Origin: Minicystis rosea
GTDB taxonomy: Bacteria > Myxococcota_A > Polyangia > Polyangiales > Polyangiaceae
Direction: 5' to 3'
Assembly: GCA_001931535.1 (NCBI GenBank)
Contig: CP016211.1
Span: forward strand, 9,374,377-9,438,376
Length of the DNA stretch: 64,000 nucleotides
The notes under the pieces were generated by a model. That model was not told where the DNA came from. It did no database searches and saw only the letters and a program-made list of their open reading frames with translations. Position 1 is the stretch's first letter; every line of letters starts with the position of its first letter. Shown one piece after another: positions 16,538-24,985 of this stretch. The translations under genes and the position numbers were made by a program.

Positions 16538-17421
16538 GCGAAGGATCCGAGCCGCGAAGCGCGCTCTCCGAGGCGCTCGCGGAACGCGTCCGCGAGGCTC
16601 CGGCGCACGCCGACGAGCGCTTGCATGACCTTGAGGAGCGGGAGGATCTCGCGCTCACCGTCGTAGAGCGCGACGGCGTAGTCGGAGCACGTGCGCCGCG
16701 CCGCGCCGGCGAGGACAGCGCCGGGGTGCGCGCGCAGCGCCGAGAGGACGCCGTCGTGGCGCGCCAGCGGCTCGCGCATGCGGGCTCGGTGGAAGAACCA
16801 GGCTCCGAGCGGCGCGAGATACGTCGGCTTGATGTCGCAGTGGACGAAGGCCCATGCACCGCTCGCCGCCTGCTCCGCGAGGAAGCGATCGAGGCTCTCG
16901 TTGCGGAAGTGGTGAATCACGCCGGTGGACATGAAGATGGTCGCCCGCTCGTCGAGACGGAAGGCATTGGCGACCACGAGCTCGCACGGGAGTCGCTCCT
17001 CGGCGGCGAGCCGAGAGGCGAAGCGGATGAAACACGCGTTGTAATCGCAGCCGACGAGCTTCGTGTCCTCACCGAGCGCACCGCGCGCCGCGAGCCACCG
17101 GATCACATAACCGAGGCCGCACCCGACATCGACGATGCGATACGGCCCGGGCACGCGCTCGCTCCGCAGCGCTTCGAGCAAGGGCACGAGCAGCGCCCGC
17201 ATGCGCTCGCCCTGGCGAAATTCCTCCGAGAGACGCTGGAGCTCGAGGTGCGATCGGAGCAGCACGCCGTCCACGAACGCAGCGTCGAGCACACCGGACG
17301 CATGCGGCCACCGCGCCACCATGCGCGCCGCCGACGCCATGCCGTGCCGTTCGAGCTCGCCGATGACCTCGTCGCGCCGGACGGGAAGGCGAGCGAGCGT
17401 CTCGGGATCGTAGGCGATCAC
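16534..17421 (-). CDS. Class I SAM-dependent methyltransferase
   Basis: About 295 residues. The N-terminal 95 residues are helical (SEEFRQGERMRALLVPLLEAL). The Rossmann SAM site reads YRIVDVGCGLGYVIRWLAARG (motif I), and motif II is KLVGCDYNACFIRFASRLA. VVANAFRLDERATIFMSTGVIHHFRNESLDRF is motif III with the HHF pair often seen in UbiE/small-molecule or lipid methyltransferases. A C-terminal region with AWFFHRARMREP and a helical tail completes it. It is coupled by a 4-base overlap to the downstream four-helix membrane protein. A lipid or quinone-like substrate is possible; nothing in the sequence decides it. Confidence 0.87.
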   Translation of the reverse strand: MIAYDPETLARLPVRRDEVIGELERHGMASAARMVARWPHASGVLDAAFVDGVLLRSHLELQRLSEEFRQGERMRALLVPLLEALRSERVPGPYRIVDVGCGLGYVIRWLAARGALGEDTKLVGCDYNACFIRFASRLAAEERLPCELVVANAFRLDERATIFMSTGVIHHFRNESLDRFLAEQAASGAWAFVHCDIKPTYLAPLGAWFFHRARMREPLARHDGVLSALRAHPGAVLAGAARRTCSDYAVALYDGEREILPLLKVMQALVGVRRSLADAFRERLGERASRLGSFA

Positions 17422-17709
17422 CAGATCGGAGATCTCCGGCCGATCGAGGGACGAGACGCCCGGAGGGCTCTGCGGAAGCGTGACGGCCGTGGCTTCGATG
17501 CAGCGAGCCTATCTACGGCCCGTCGTGTTCGGAAGCACCATGGAGCGCAGCCCTCGGAGCACGATCCCCGAGCCGCCCCCGATCATCTTGCGCTCGCGCC
17601 ATCGATCGCGCGGCAACCGCGATGTGAGGCGACACGACACGCTCGCCTCACGCGTGAGGACGCGCTTCAACCCGTGATGGCTCGACGACGTGCCGCAGCC
17701 GAAACGACG

Positions 17710-18072
17710 CTAGCCGCCGTCAGGCGCATCGCCGCCCGCACCGCCGGCACCACCTACGCCGCCGGTACCGCCTGCGCCGCCCGTCGTGGGCGGGCCGCCG
17801 TACGCGCCGCCGACGCCCAAATCACCGCTGCTCGCGGAGACCGACGTGCCCGAGCTGGTGGGGCCGGTGGGCGGGCTTCCGTACGCGGCGCCGACGCTGC
17901 ACGCATTCACGACGGTTGCTGCGCTGAGGCCGAGCAAGATCGCGGCGGCTGTGCGGGGAATCGAGCCGTCGGCGCGACGGATGCGTTCACCGCAGCTCGG
18001 ACAAGCGGCGTCGCTCGTCTTGGTGTGACAACCGCACGCCGGACAAGGAACCAAAGCGGATAGCGGGGCCAT
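17710..18072 (-). CDS. Zinc-ribbon, single-TM protein with AYG(S/G)PPT repeats; possible radical SAM substrate
   Basis: About 120 residues from ATG 18072 (an upstream TTG at 18108 is also in frame). The N-terminus is a zinc ribbon with two CxxC pairs, CPAC-GC and CPSC. Next comes one hydrophobic segment, AAAILLGLSAATVVNACS, then a low-complexity tail: VGAAYGSPPTG, SSGDLGVGGAYGGPPTTGG, and a GG-rich end. The motif A-Y-G-(S/G)-P-P-T occurs twice, 25 residues apart. The gene is divergent from a radical SAM/SPASM enzyme with only 44 bases between the start codons. Myxobacteria contain many such zinc-ribbon/TM/low-complexity proteins. That the tail is modified by the neighbour is my inference from the arrangement and the repeated aromatic-Gly-Pro motif. 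Alternatively it is an envelope structural protein. Confidence 0.78.
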   Translation of the reverse strand: MAPLSALVPCPACGCHTKTSDAACPSCGERIRRADGSIPRTAAAILLGLSAATVVNACSVGAAYGSPPTGPTSSGTSVSASSGDLGVGGAYGGPPTTGGAGGTGGVGGAGGAGGDAPDGG

Positions 18073-18116
18073 GTGGAGAGGGTAGGCGACAGTCGCGGAC
18101 ACTGGCAATCACGGTT

Positions 18117-19349
18117 ATGCTCACGCCCGTGATTCCGCCTGAAACGCCGCCGGTGCGCGCGCTCCGGCCCGAGGACTTCGAGGTCGCGCGCCCCGTCTAC
18201 GCCGTCTGGGAGCTGACGATGAAATGCGATCAGCCCTGCCAGCACTGCGGCTCGCGCGCCGGCGCCGCGCGCGACGAGGAGCTCTCCACCGAGGAGCTCC
18301 GCGAGGTCGCGCAAAGCCTCGCGCGGCTCGGCTGCCGCGAGTGCACGCTCATCGGTGGTGAGGCGTATCTCCGCCCGGATCTGCACGCGATCATCGGCGA
18401 GCTCGCCGCGGGCGGCATCCGCGTCACCATGCAGACCGGCGGGCGCGCGTTCACGCTGGAGCGAGCGAAGGCGCTCCGCGCGGCCGGCCTCACCGGGCTC
18501 GGTGTCTCCGTCGACGGCCCGGCGCGCGTCCACGATCGGCTCCGCGGCAACCTCGGCAGCCACCAAGCCGCGCTGCGCGCGCTCGACAACGCCCGCGAAG
18601 CCGGCCTCGTGCTCGGGGCGAACACCCAGATCAACCGCCTCAACATCGATCACCTGCGCGCGACCGCCGCCGAGCTGCGCGCCCACGGCATCCAGGTCTG
18701 GCAGGTGCAGCTCACCGTGCCGATGGGGCGCGCGGCCGATCATCCCGAGTGGATCCTCGAGCCGTGGCGGGTGGTGGACGTCGTCGACACGCTCGCGTCC
18801 ATCCAGCGCGAGGCCGTCGCCGAGCACCGCGAAGGGATCCCGTTCAACATCTTCGCCAACAACAACATCGGCTACTTCGGCCCGCACGAGCAGGTGCTGC
18901 GCTCGCGGCCGGGCGGCTTGGACACGCATTGGCAGGGCTGCCGCGCCGGGATCAACGTCATCGGGATCGAGTCCGACGGCACGGTGAAGGCGTGCCCGTC
19001 GCTGCCCACCGCGCCGTACGCGGGAGGCAACGTGAAGACATGGAGCCTCGATCAGATCTGGGAGCAATCCGAGCCCCTCCGCTTCGCGCGCGACCGCGGG
19101 ACCGACGAGCTGTGGGGCTTCTGCAAAGGCTGCTACTACGCGGACACGTGCCGCGCCGGCTGCTCGTGGACGGCGCATTGCACCTTGGGCAAGCGCGGCA
19201 ACAACCCATTCTGTTACCACCGCGTCGTGGAGCTCCGGAAAAAGGGCCTTCGCGAGCGCCTCGTGCAGAAAGAGCGCGCCCCGAACGTGCCATACGATCA
19301 CGGCATCTTCGATCTCGTCGAGGAGCCCTGGCCCAACCCACCCAGTTGA
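18117..19349 (+). CDS. Radical SAM/SPASM-domain enzyme (peptide-maturase type)
   Basis: A 410-residue enzyme. The radical SAM 4Fe-4S motif CxxxCxxC is Cys37-Cys41-Cys44 in ELTMKCDQPCQHCGSRAGA, and the GGE motif follows in TLIGGEAYLRPDL. The barrel continues through GLGVSVDGPARVHDRLRG. The C-terminal SPASM/twitch region binds extra clusters: WQGCRAGINVIGIESDGTVKACPSLP, then FCKGCYYADTCRAGCSWTAHC and NPFCYHRV, in total a full auxiliary Cys set. This layout is that of sactipeptide, ranthipeptide and cyclophane-type maturases and anaerobic sulfatase maturases; no sulfatase is nearby. Radical chemistry on the divergent AYGxPPT-repeat protein is the most economical hypothesis. The ATG at 18117 sits 44 bases from that gene's start; a GTG at 18129 is possible. 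Confidence 0.9.
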   Translation: MLTPVIPPETPPVRALRPEDFEVARPVYAVWELTMKCDQPCQHCGSRAGAARDEELSTEELREVAQSLARLGCRECTLIGGEAYLRPDLHAIIGELAAGGIRVTMQTGGRAFTLERAKALRAAGLTGLGVSVDGPARVHDRLRGNLGSHQAALRALDNAREAGLVLGANTQINRLNIDHLRATAAELRAHGIQVWQVQLTVPMGRAADHPEWILEPWRVVDVVDTLASIQREAVAEHREGIPFNIFANNNIGYFGPHEQVLRSRPGGLDTHWQGCRAGINVIGIESDGTVKACPSLPTAPYAGGNVKTWSLDQIWEQSEPLRFARDRGTDELWGFCKGCYYADTCRAGCSWTAHCTLGKRGNNPFCYHRVVELRKKGLRERLVQKERAPNVPYDHGIFDLVEEPWPNPPS

Positions 19350-19752
19350 TTGGGGCCTCACATCATCTCGTTGGGTTTGGACGATTCCCGACCGAACGAG
19401 GGCGCCCACCTATTTCGATCGATGTCGCGCCGAGAGTGGGCTCCAAGCCATCATCGGGCAACAACGCCACATCCTTCCCTGGCAGCGTGCCAATCTCCGA
19501 ATCGCATGGGACACCCAGGCTCGGTGTCACGCGCGCCGAGATCGCGGCGGCAATTCTTTCGCTCGTCGCGCATGCCTTCTGTCGGATGCACCACATTCAG
19601 GGACACGTGCCTCCACCGATGCGCTTGTGAAGCTCGGCGATAAACGATAGGAAGCACGTTGCCCGTCGCCGAGCCCACTCGGCACGACGGGCCGAAAAAC
19701 AACACTGACACGCTCGCGTCACATTCCCCATCTCCATCAGAGGAGCAACGTC
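19350..19752. other. Intergenic region without a supported gene
   Basis: A 403-base stretch after the radical SAM gene. Short open frames exist on both strands but none has coding character or a ribosome site. The last 20 bases hold the AGAGGAGC ribosome site of the following hydrolase. No repeat or RNA gene was recognised. Confidence 0.5.
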
Positions 19753-20583
19753 ATGAGCAGTGGATTCGTGAAGACTCAGGATGGCACCGAGATCTTCTAC
19801 AAGGATTGGGGGCACGGGCAGCCCGTCGTGTTCCATCATGGCTGGCCGCTCTCGTCCGATGACTGGGACGCGCAAATGCTGTTCTTCCTCGGCAAGGGCT
19901 TCCGCGTCATCGCCCACGATCGCCGCGGCCACGGGCGCTCCTCGCAGACCGACACCGGCAACGAGATGGACACGTACGCGGCCGACGTCGCGGTGCTCGC
20001 CAAGCACCTCGACCTGAAGGACGCGATTCACGTCGGCCACTCGACCGGCGGTGGTGAGGTGGCGCGCTATGTCGCCCGCCACGGCAACGGCCGTGTCAAA
20101 AAGGCGGTCCTCATCGGCGCCGTTCCCCCGATCATGCTGAAGACCGCGGCCAACCCGGGCGGCATTCCCCTCGAGGTCTTCGACGGCTTCCGCAAGGCGC
20201 TCGCCGACAATCGCGCCCAGTTCTTCCTCGACGTCCCCACGGGCCCCTTCTACGGCTTCAATCGGCCGGGCGCGAAGGTGTCGGAGGGCGTCATTCGCAA
20301 CTGGTGGCGACAGGGCATGATGGGCGGCACCAAGGCCCATTACGACTGCATCAAGGCCTTCTCGGAGACCGACTTCACCGAAGACCTCAAGGCCATCGAC
20401 GTGCCGACCCTCGTGCTGCACGGCGAGGACGATCAAATCGTCCCCATCGACGACAGCGCCCGCCTCGCCATCAAGCTCCTCAAGCACGGCACGCTCAAGA
20501 CCTACCCGGGCTTCTCCCACGGCATGGCCACCGTCAACGCCGATACGATCAACGCGGACCTCCTGGCGTTCATCACCGGCTAA
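19753..20583 (+). CDS. Non-haem chloroperoxidase-type alpha/beta hydrolase
   Basis: A 276-residue protein closely matching cofactor-free haloperoxidase/esterase proteins, which hydrolyse esters and can form peracids. Landmarks are VVFHHGWPLSSDDWDAQM (oxyanion), FRVIAHDRRGHGRSSQ, the nucleophile elbow GHSTGG with Ser97, the acid in LHGEDDQIVPID (Asp226/227), and GFSHGMATVNAD with His256. Length, motifs and the VKKAVLIGAVPP core fit the family exactly. No signal peptide, so cytoplasmic. The ribosome site AGAGGAGC precedes ATG 19753. It is a single-gene unit followed by a hairpin. The physiological role is usually unclear; detoxification or secondary metabolism is plausible. Confidence 0.93.
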   Translation: MSSGFVKTQDGTEIFYKDWGHGQPVVFHHGWPLSSDDWDAQMLFFLGKGFRVIAHDRRGHGRSSQTDTGNEMDTYAADVAVLAKHLDLKDAIHVGHSTGGGEVARYVARHGNGRVKKAVLIGAVPPIMLKTAANPGGIPLEVFDGFRKALADNRAQFFLDVPTGPFYGFNRPGAKVSEGVIRNWWRQGMMGGTKAHYDCIKAFSETDFTEDLKAIDVPTLVLHGEDDQIVPIDDSARLAIKLLKHGTLKTYPGFSHGMATVNADTINADLLAFITG

Positions 20584-20603
20584 GAGCACTCCGACGCGAG
20601 GGA

Positions 20604-20626
20604 GCAACCGAGGAATCGTCGGTTGC
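20604..20626 (+). terminator. Hairpin terminator after the chloroperoxidase gene
   Basis: GCAACCGA-(7)-TCGGTTGC, a perfect 8-base stem 21 bases after the stop. No T-tract follows, as is common for hairpins in this window. Confidence 0.55.
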
Positions 20627-20744
20627 GCGGCCTCGGCATCCGCGAGGTTCGAATCGCGGAGCAGTCTTTCAGCAGCCTGTCAGATTGGATGGCCACAGGA
20701 CCGCAAGCTCGATGCGAGGTTGCGGTCTTGTGCCCAGACAGCGC

Positions 20745-21734
20745 TCACGGACCGAGGGCATCGACGATGCGCCGGCGCGTCGCGCGGAGTGACTCCGCCA
20801 TGGACGCGAGCTCCGGCGTTCCGGCGATCTCGGCGAGCACGTGATCGAGATACGCGAGCGCCTTCTTGTGCTCGACATATCGATAATCGGCGAGCCCCCG
20901 TTCGACGAGATCGGCCTTCGATTGCGCGGAGGGGAATTTCATCTCCACCTGCTTTCGCGGGACGCCTCGGAAGACGACGACACGAATGTCGAAGTCGTCG
21001 CACCTCTCCCAGCTCCCGCCGCCTTCCCACGCCCACCATTGAGAGCCGATGAGCTCCCATGCCGCGGCCGGCGGACCGAAGTCGTCATAGGCGAGGACGA
21101 GCGTTTCGGGAGGGTGGCTGGGGGGCCCTGCGGGGGCGCGCTTGGGGGTTCCATCGGAGTTCTTCCGTGCCGGATCACAATCGCGGAATGCGTTCTTCTT
21201 CGCGTCGGGCGGGGAGGCCACGAATGCATGACAGGTGGCGCCCGGCATCCCGAAGATGGGCCGCGCCGTCTCGCATTGTGACGAGCTCCGATAGCAAGCG
21301 AGCGCGTACTTGCGCCTGCCGTCGGTGCAAGAGGTCGTCTCGAAGCAATAGGCTTCCTTCGACGCGTGACATGGCGAAGGACCGAGCGCGCACTCGCATC
21401 GCGTTCGACCGCGCTCGCATTGCCCGCTGTCGTCCGCACACCAGAATTCACCCGCCTTCCCCTTGATGCCCCATGCGTCGATGGAAGGGAGGCTCGGCGG
21501 CGGTGCGCTGCTGCTCTCACAGGTCCCGCCGTCGATCTCCTGCGCCACGAGCTCCCGCACCGCGTGCAGACACTCCTGATGCGGGCGGGCAGACGCTGCC
21601 GGAGGCGGATTCGGTGCAGTGTCGCGCGCGCCCGCCGCACGATCCGAAGCAGCACAACCCGCGATGGCGACCGCGCCGACAAAGACAATCACCTGCCGCG
21701 ACGCGAAGCTCCGTTTGAACATGCCAGAGCGCAT
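20745..21734 (-). CDS. Cys-rich lipoprotein, unknown function
   Basis: A 329-residue (or 325 from the second ATG) exported protein. The signal ends in VIVFVGAVAIAGCAAS, a lipobox with Cys27. A Pro/Ala linker follows. Then comes a Cys-rich region, ~residues 50-170, with about a dozen cysteines: GQCERGRTRCECALGPSPCHASKEAYCFETTSC is the core and looks like a disulfide-rich metazoan-style or sensor module. The last third has aromatic-rich SQWWAWEGG and acidic segments and a helical tail. No known catalytic motif. Secreted Cys-rich proteins of this kind are common in Polyangiales. It is single-gene, divergently placed relative to its left neighbour. Confidence 0.78.
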   Translation of the reverse strand: MRSGMFKRSFASRQVIVFVGAVAIAGCAASDRAAGARDTAPNPPPAASARPHQECLHAVRELVAQEIDGGTCESSSAPPPSLPSIDAWGIKGKAGEFWCADDSGQCERGRTRCECALGPSPCHASKEAYCFETTSCTDGRRKYALACYRSSSQCETARPIFGMPGATCHAFVASPPDAKKNAFRDCDPARKNSDGTPKRAPAGPPSHPPETLVLAYDDFGPPAAAWELIGSQWWAWEGGGSWERCDDFDIRVVVFRGVPRKQVEMKFPSAQSKADLVERGLADYRYVEHKKALAYLDHVLAEIAGTPELASMAESLRATRRRIVDALGP

Positions 21735-21942
21735 TCCCGCTCATATCAGGCCCCTCACGGGCGTCCAGAGACCAGCAAGCTCTCGACGCGCGGAAGCGCA
21801 TCTACCGTGAACGCATGAGGCGCGATGACGCCGGTGTTGATTCGAAGGGACGCTTCCCTCGAGTCAACGGGTCACCTCCACGCTTGCCCACCCAACGTAC
21901 TGCACCGCATTGTCCTGATGCCGTCGCATCGCCGAGTCGTTA

Positions 21943-22407
21943 CTACTTGAAGTAGAAGAAGCCTCCGCCCTCCTTCACGCGTTGCTCCCACTCGAATCCG
22001 ACATGAGGCATGTCGGAGGTCCAGCCGCTCTCTTTCAGGGCCTCGTGAACGGCTTGACGCATTCTGCGCAGCTTCTCGAGGAGCAGGCTGTCCATCGCGT
22101 CGGCCATCTTCTGATACCTGTCCGTGTCGTCGAACACGAACCATGGCGGAACCCGCGCGCCGAGCTCGTTCTGGAGGAGCACCCAGATGACGAGATGCTC
22201 AGGCGCGATATCGACCGCCCCATACCAAAACACGTCAGCGACCAGCGATTCATCATGCTCCCCACGCTCGGCAAGCAGCACTGGGCGCACCGCTCGAATC
22301 GCATCCTCGACCTGCCGTTTCCGTTTCTTGCCAGCCATCCAGCCATAGGCGAGCCAGAGGGCGACGCCGGCAAGGACGAGCAACACGAGAGGCTTCATGA
22401 TCTCCAA
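21943..22407 (-). CDS. Small membrane-anchored protein, unknown function
   Basis: About 154 residues (or 151 from the second ATG at 22398). One N-terminal membrane helix, PLVLLVLAGVALWLAYGWMAG, is followed by basic GKKRKR. The soluble part has an even alpha/beta look: AIRAVRPVLLAERGEHDESLVADVFWYG, then VIWVLLQNELGARVPPWFVFDD and a C-terminal YQKMADAMDSLLLEKLRRMRQ helix. Conserved-looking aromatic GFEWEQRVKEGGGFFYFK ends it. No known family or motif was recognised. It and the next minus-strand gene (22518-23186) are both small membrane proteins and lie close together; they may share a promoter. Confidence 0.72.
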   Translation of the reverse strand: MEIMKPLVLLVLAGVALWLAYGWMAGKKRKRQVEDAIRAVRPVLLAERGEHDESLVADVFWYGAVDIAPEHLVIWVLLQNELGARVPPWFVFDDTDRYQKMADAMDSLLLEKLRRMRQAVHEALKESGWTSDMPHVGFEWEQRVKEGGGFFYFK

Positions 22408-22517
22408 GCCTACCCTGAAGGACCGCGGGTCACGAGGATCGAGGACGAGCGCTGAGGCATCGCTCGATCTCGGCCCCTTTCAGCGCTCTCGCAGGCGAAG
22501 GAACCACGCGTCGTGCA

Positions 22518-23186
22518 TCACTTGGACGCGTCCGCCGCCTCGAAGATGACGACCTGGATGACGAGACCGAGCAACAGCCCGAGCAGGCCGCCCACGAGGC
22601 TGGCAAGCGCCCAGTCGGCGCCGAAGCGGCGAAAGGTCCATACGCCCCCTACCGTGGACCAACTGGACGTCGCCAACGTGATGAGCAACCCCGGTCCGAG
22701 GCCGACACCCATCGTCCCTCCGTCCCGCGGCTCTCGATGCAGCATACCTCGGTCGATGAGCGGCCTCAGCACTTCTTGAAACGTAGCGCTCGGGGGATCG
22801 GGCGTCACAAAGAACGCTTGGCGCCGCCCATCCATCTCTTCGATCTCCAGCAAGTGCGACTCCGAGTCTTCGCCCGAGGCAAAGCCACCATCCGCACGGA
22901 TCTGCCGCCACCACCGAGCACGCGCGACTCGCTTGCACGGGATGACCTCCGCTGGTTCTCCGGCGACACCACCGAGGCGAAGCCCGAGTCCACCGTCTGC
23001 AATGCATCGAGGAACGGCCTCCCTGGACGCAGCCGCAAAACGCTGACATCGAACGCGGTTGAAGCGTCTCCCCACGACCCACAGCGGCACCCACAAGGGG
23101 CCGAATCCTATGGCGGACACGATCAGCCCTACCGCGAGGGCAGAAGCCGCCACCAAGGCGAGGGAGTCAGCGACCGAACGCGCCAT
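22518..23186 (-). CDS. Membrane protein with large soluble loop, unknown function
   Basis: A 222-residue protein. An N-terminal hydrophobic segment (SLALVAASALAVGLIVSAIGFGPLWVPLWVV) makes one or two helices. A soluble middle part includes RARWWRQIRADGGFASGEDSESHLLEIEEMDGRRQAFFVTPD and FQEVLRPLIDRGMLHREP. The C-terminal part has two further hydrophobic stretches (GVGLGPGLLITLATSSW and WALASLVGGLLGLLLGLVIQVVIF). The soluble segment's EIEEMDGRRQAFF strand pattern does not match a family I know. No catalytic motif. It lies 110 bases upstream of the small anchored protein on the same strand. Confidence 0.68.
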   Translation of the reverse strand: MARSVADSLALVAASALAVGLIVSAIGFGPLWVPLWVVGRRFNRVRCQRFAAASREAVPRCIADGGLGLRLGGVAGEPAEVIPCKRVARARWWRQIRADGGFASGEDSESHLLEIEEMDGRRQAFFVTPDPPSATFQEVLRPLIDRGMLHREPRDGGTMGVGLGPGLLITLATSSWSTVGGVWTFRRFGADWALASLVGGLLGLLLGLVIQVVIFEAADASK

Positions 23187-23365
23187 TGGGAAATATCACC
23201 CGAGCTCGTCGATGGAAACCACCATATTGGCCTTCCTCGGCATCGTGTGGCCATGTCGGACATCGATGACGTTGGGGGCTGATTCGATGAAGACGAGGCG
23301 GCTCCACGACGAGATGACCCGCACTCTGCGAGCCATCGGTCGAGCCGCCTCGATTCGATGAGCAG

Positions 23366-23989
23366 TTACTTGGCAGCGGCGATGACGCCGCAGCCGATGC
23401 GGCCGCCGGCGTTGCCGACCGGCTGGCCGCCGTCGTCCTGCTTCTCGTGGACGATGATCGCGCGACCCACGTAGGAGCTCGGATCGCCGTCCTTGAGCGA
23501 CGCGCCGGGGATGGTGATCTCGGTCGAGCCCGTGCCGTCGGCCTTCACTTCGATGTTGCCGAGATCGCCGAGGTGCCGCTCCGCCGCCGTGGGGAGGCCG
23601 TGCGATTTGTGCGCCGGGTTGAAGTGGCCACCGGCGCTCTTCCCGTCGGGCGAGCTGCAGTCGCCCGTCTCGTGGACGTGGGTGGCGATCTTGCCCGGCG
23701 GCGCGCCCGCGACCTCGACCGTCACCTTCACTCCGCCGCTCACCTCGGTGAACGTCGCCTTGCCCGAGAGCTTGGAGCCGCTCTTCGCCGCCAGGGGGAT
23801 CTGGATCGTTCGCGGTGCAGCCGCGGCTGCAGGCGCCGGAGCTGCGGGCGCCGCGGTGGCCGGTGCGGCGGCCGTCGGCGCGGCAGCCGGCGGCGCATCG
23901 GCGGGCGTCGCCGGAGGAGGCTCGGCACCACCGCAGGCCGCGAGCGCGGCGATCGAGAGCGAGAACAGGGATTGAACGACGATCTTCAT
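23366..23989 (-). CDS. sodC: Periplasmic/lipoprotein Cu,Zn superoxide dismutase
   Basis: A 207-residue exported SodC that converts superoxide to hydrogen peroxide and oxygen. The start ATG 23989 follows AGGAAT. The signal ends SIAALAACGG, a lipobox with Cys19, and a Pro/Ala spacer reaches about residue 60. The SOD domain contains THVHETGDCSSPDGKSAGGHFNP (the first Cu ligands, His-x-His, and the disulfide Cys), KSHGLPTAAERHLGDLGNI (bridging and zinc ligands) and GRAIIVHEKQDD (last Cu His) with GGRIGCGVI (second disulfide Cys). All metal ligands and both cysteines are present. Anchoring in the envelope fits protection from external superoxide. It has its own promoter space upstream. Confidence 0.96.
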   Translation of the reverse strand: MKIVVQSLFSLSIAALAACGGAEPPPATPADAPPAAAPTAAAPATAAPAAPAPAAAAAPRTIQIPLAAKSGSKLSGKATFTEVSGGVKVTVEVAGAPPGKIATHVHETGDCSSPDGKSAGGHFNPAHKSHGLPTAAERHLGDLGNIEVKADGTGSTEITIPGASLKDGDPSSYVGRAIIVHEKQDDGGQPVGNAGGRIGCGVIAAAK

Positions 23990-24326
23990 GACACATTCCT
24001 CCGACGGATTTCGGGGCCAGCATACCGCGCGCGGCCGGATCGTGCGCGCGCTGCATCGCACGATCGGAGGAGCGCGCGGGGCAACACGTCGCGCGCTCCT
24101 TCCGCCAACGCCTGCACGTCGTCGTCGAACGCACACGTTCGGACTGCATCTGCGTCATCCCAAGCACCTTGCCGTGTGTGCGACGACAACGGTGTTCCAG
24201 AAACTCGTCATCGTTACAGCGCTCGAGCATCACACCAAAGATTTGGCGACGTGACGGGATGCTCACCCGTCGGGAAGGTGCTCGCATGTCATCTCGAGGC
24301 CCGCTTCGCCTACCCTGCCCTGCTGG
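23990..24326. other. Upstream region of sodC and the next lipoprotein, no gene seen
   Basis: A 337-base divergent spacer between sodC and the lipoprotein at 24327. Open frames here lack coding character. A somewhat lower-GC segment near 24165-24245 could contain promoters for either gene, but no clear -35/-10 or operator is visible. Confidence 0.4.
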
Positions 24327-24923
24327 ATGTTGAACCGCACAAGCATGACGCGTCGCCTGTGGCCCCGGGCCGCTTCCATGCTCCTGCAAGGCGCGTTGCT
24401 GTCGAGCCCGCTCGTCGGCTGCGCGAACGCCGGACCGACCACCTGCCAGGGCCGCGCGCTCTTCGAGGACGCCGATGTGCGCGTCTGCCTGGAGATGATC
24501 GACAGCGAAAGCTCGTTCGGCTCCGAGCACTATCGGGCCGTCGTCCACGAGCGACGCGACGAGCGGGTCCTCTTCTCCGGCGACCAGGGCAGTGACTTCG
24601 CGGCCCAACGCCTTCCGGGAGGCTCGCTGGTCGTGGCGAACTCATGGATGATCGCCGCGCAGACCGGCGATCCCCGTGCCTGGCTCACCTTCAACGTGAA
24701 CGGCGATACCCGAGCCGATCCTCGGTTGCGCGACGCGCTCCGCTGGATGGCTGACAATCCCCGGTTCTTCGTCGACGCGCGCATCCGTGCCGCGGTCAAT
24801 TTGGTCGAGCTCGGCGACCCAGAGGGACAAGCGCTCATCACCAAGCTCGAGGCCACGCCGGATCTGAGCTGGCAGAATCGAGAGGTGTTGAAGAAGGGGA
24901 GAGCTTCGAGCGCGTGGCGGTGA
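24327..24923 (+). CDS. Small lipoprotein, unknown function
   Basis: 198 residues. The signal includes basic TRRLWPRAASM and ends GALLSSPLVGCANAG (lipobox Cys32). The mature part has ALFEDADVRVCLEMIDSE and SEHYRAVVHERRDERVLFSGD beta strands, SLVVANSWMIAAQTGDPRAWLTF, and a helical C-terminus (RIRAAVNLVELGDPEGQALITKL). A second in-frame ATG at 24345 is possible, giving a shorter basic signal n-region. No family or catalytic residue was recognised. It converges on the SUKH-like gene. Confidence 0.72.
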   Translation: MLNRTSMTRRLWPRAASMLLQGALLSSPLVGCANAGPTTCQGRALFEDADVRVCLEMIDSESSFGSEHYRAVVHERRDERVLFSGDQGSDFAAQRLPGGSLVVANSWMIAAQTGDPRAWLTFNVNGDTRADPRLRDALRWMADNPRFFVDARIRAAVNLVELGDPEGQALITKLEATPDLSWQNREVLKKGRASSAWR

Positions 24924-24985
24924 GACTCCATCTGCTGCACGTGAAAGAAGCACTATCTCCGTCAGCCATCATGAGTGTCGATCGT

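Noticed and set aside
19363..19596. Short minus-strand frame after the radical SAM gene
   Set aside because: 77 codons with no ribosome site, no recognisable motif and no neighbour context.
20640..20665. tRNA-like T-arm sequence (GAGGTTCGAATCGCGG)
   Set aside because: The flanks do not form the 5-base T-stem, and no acceptor, D or anticodon arm lies at the right distance. Chance match.
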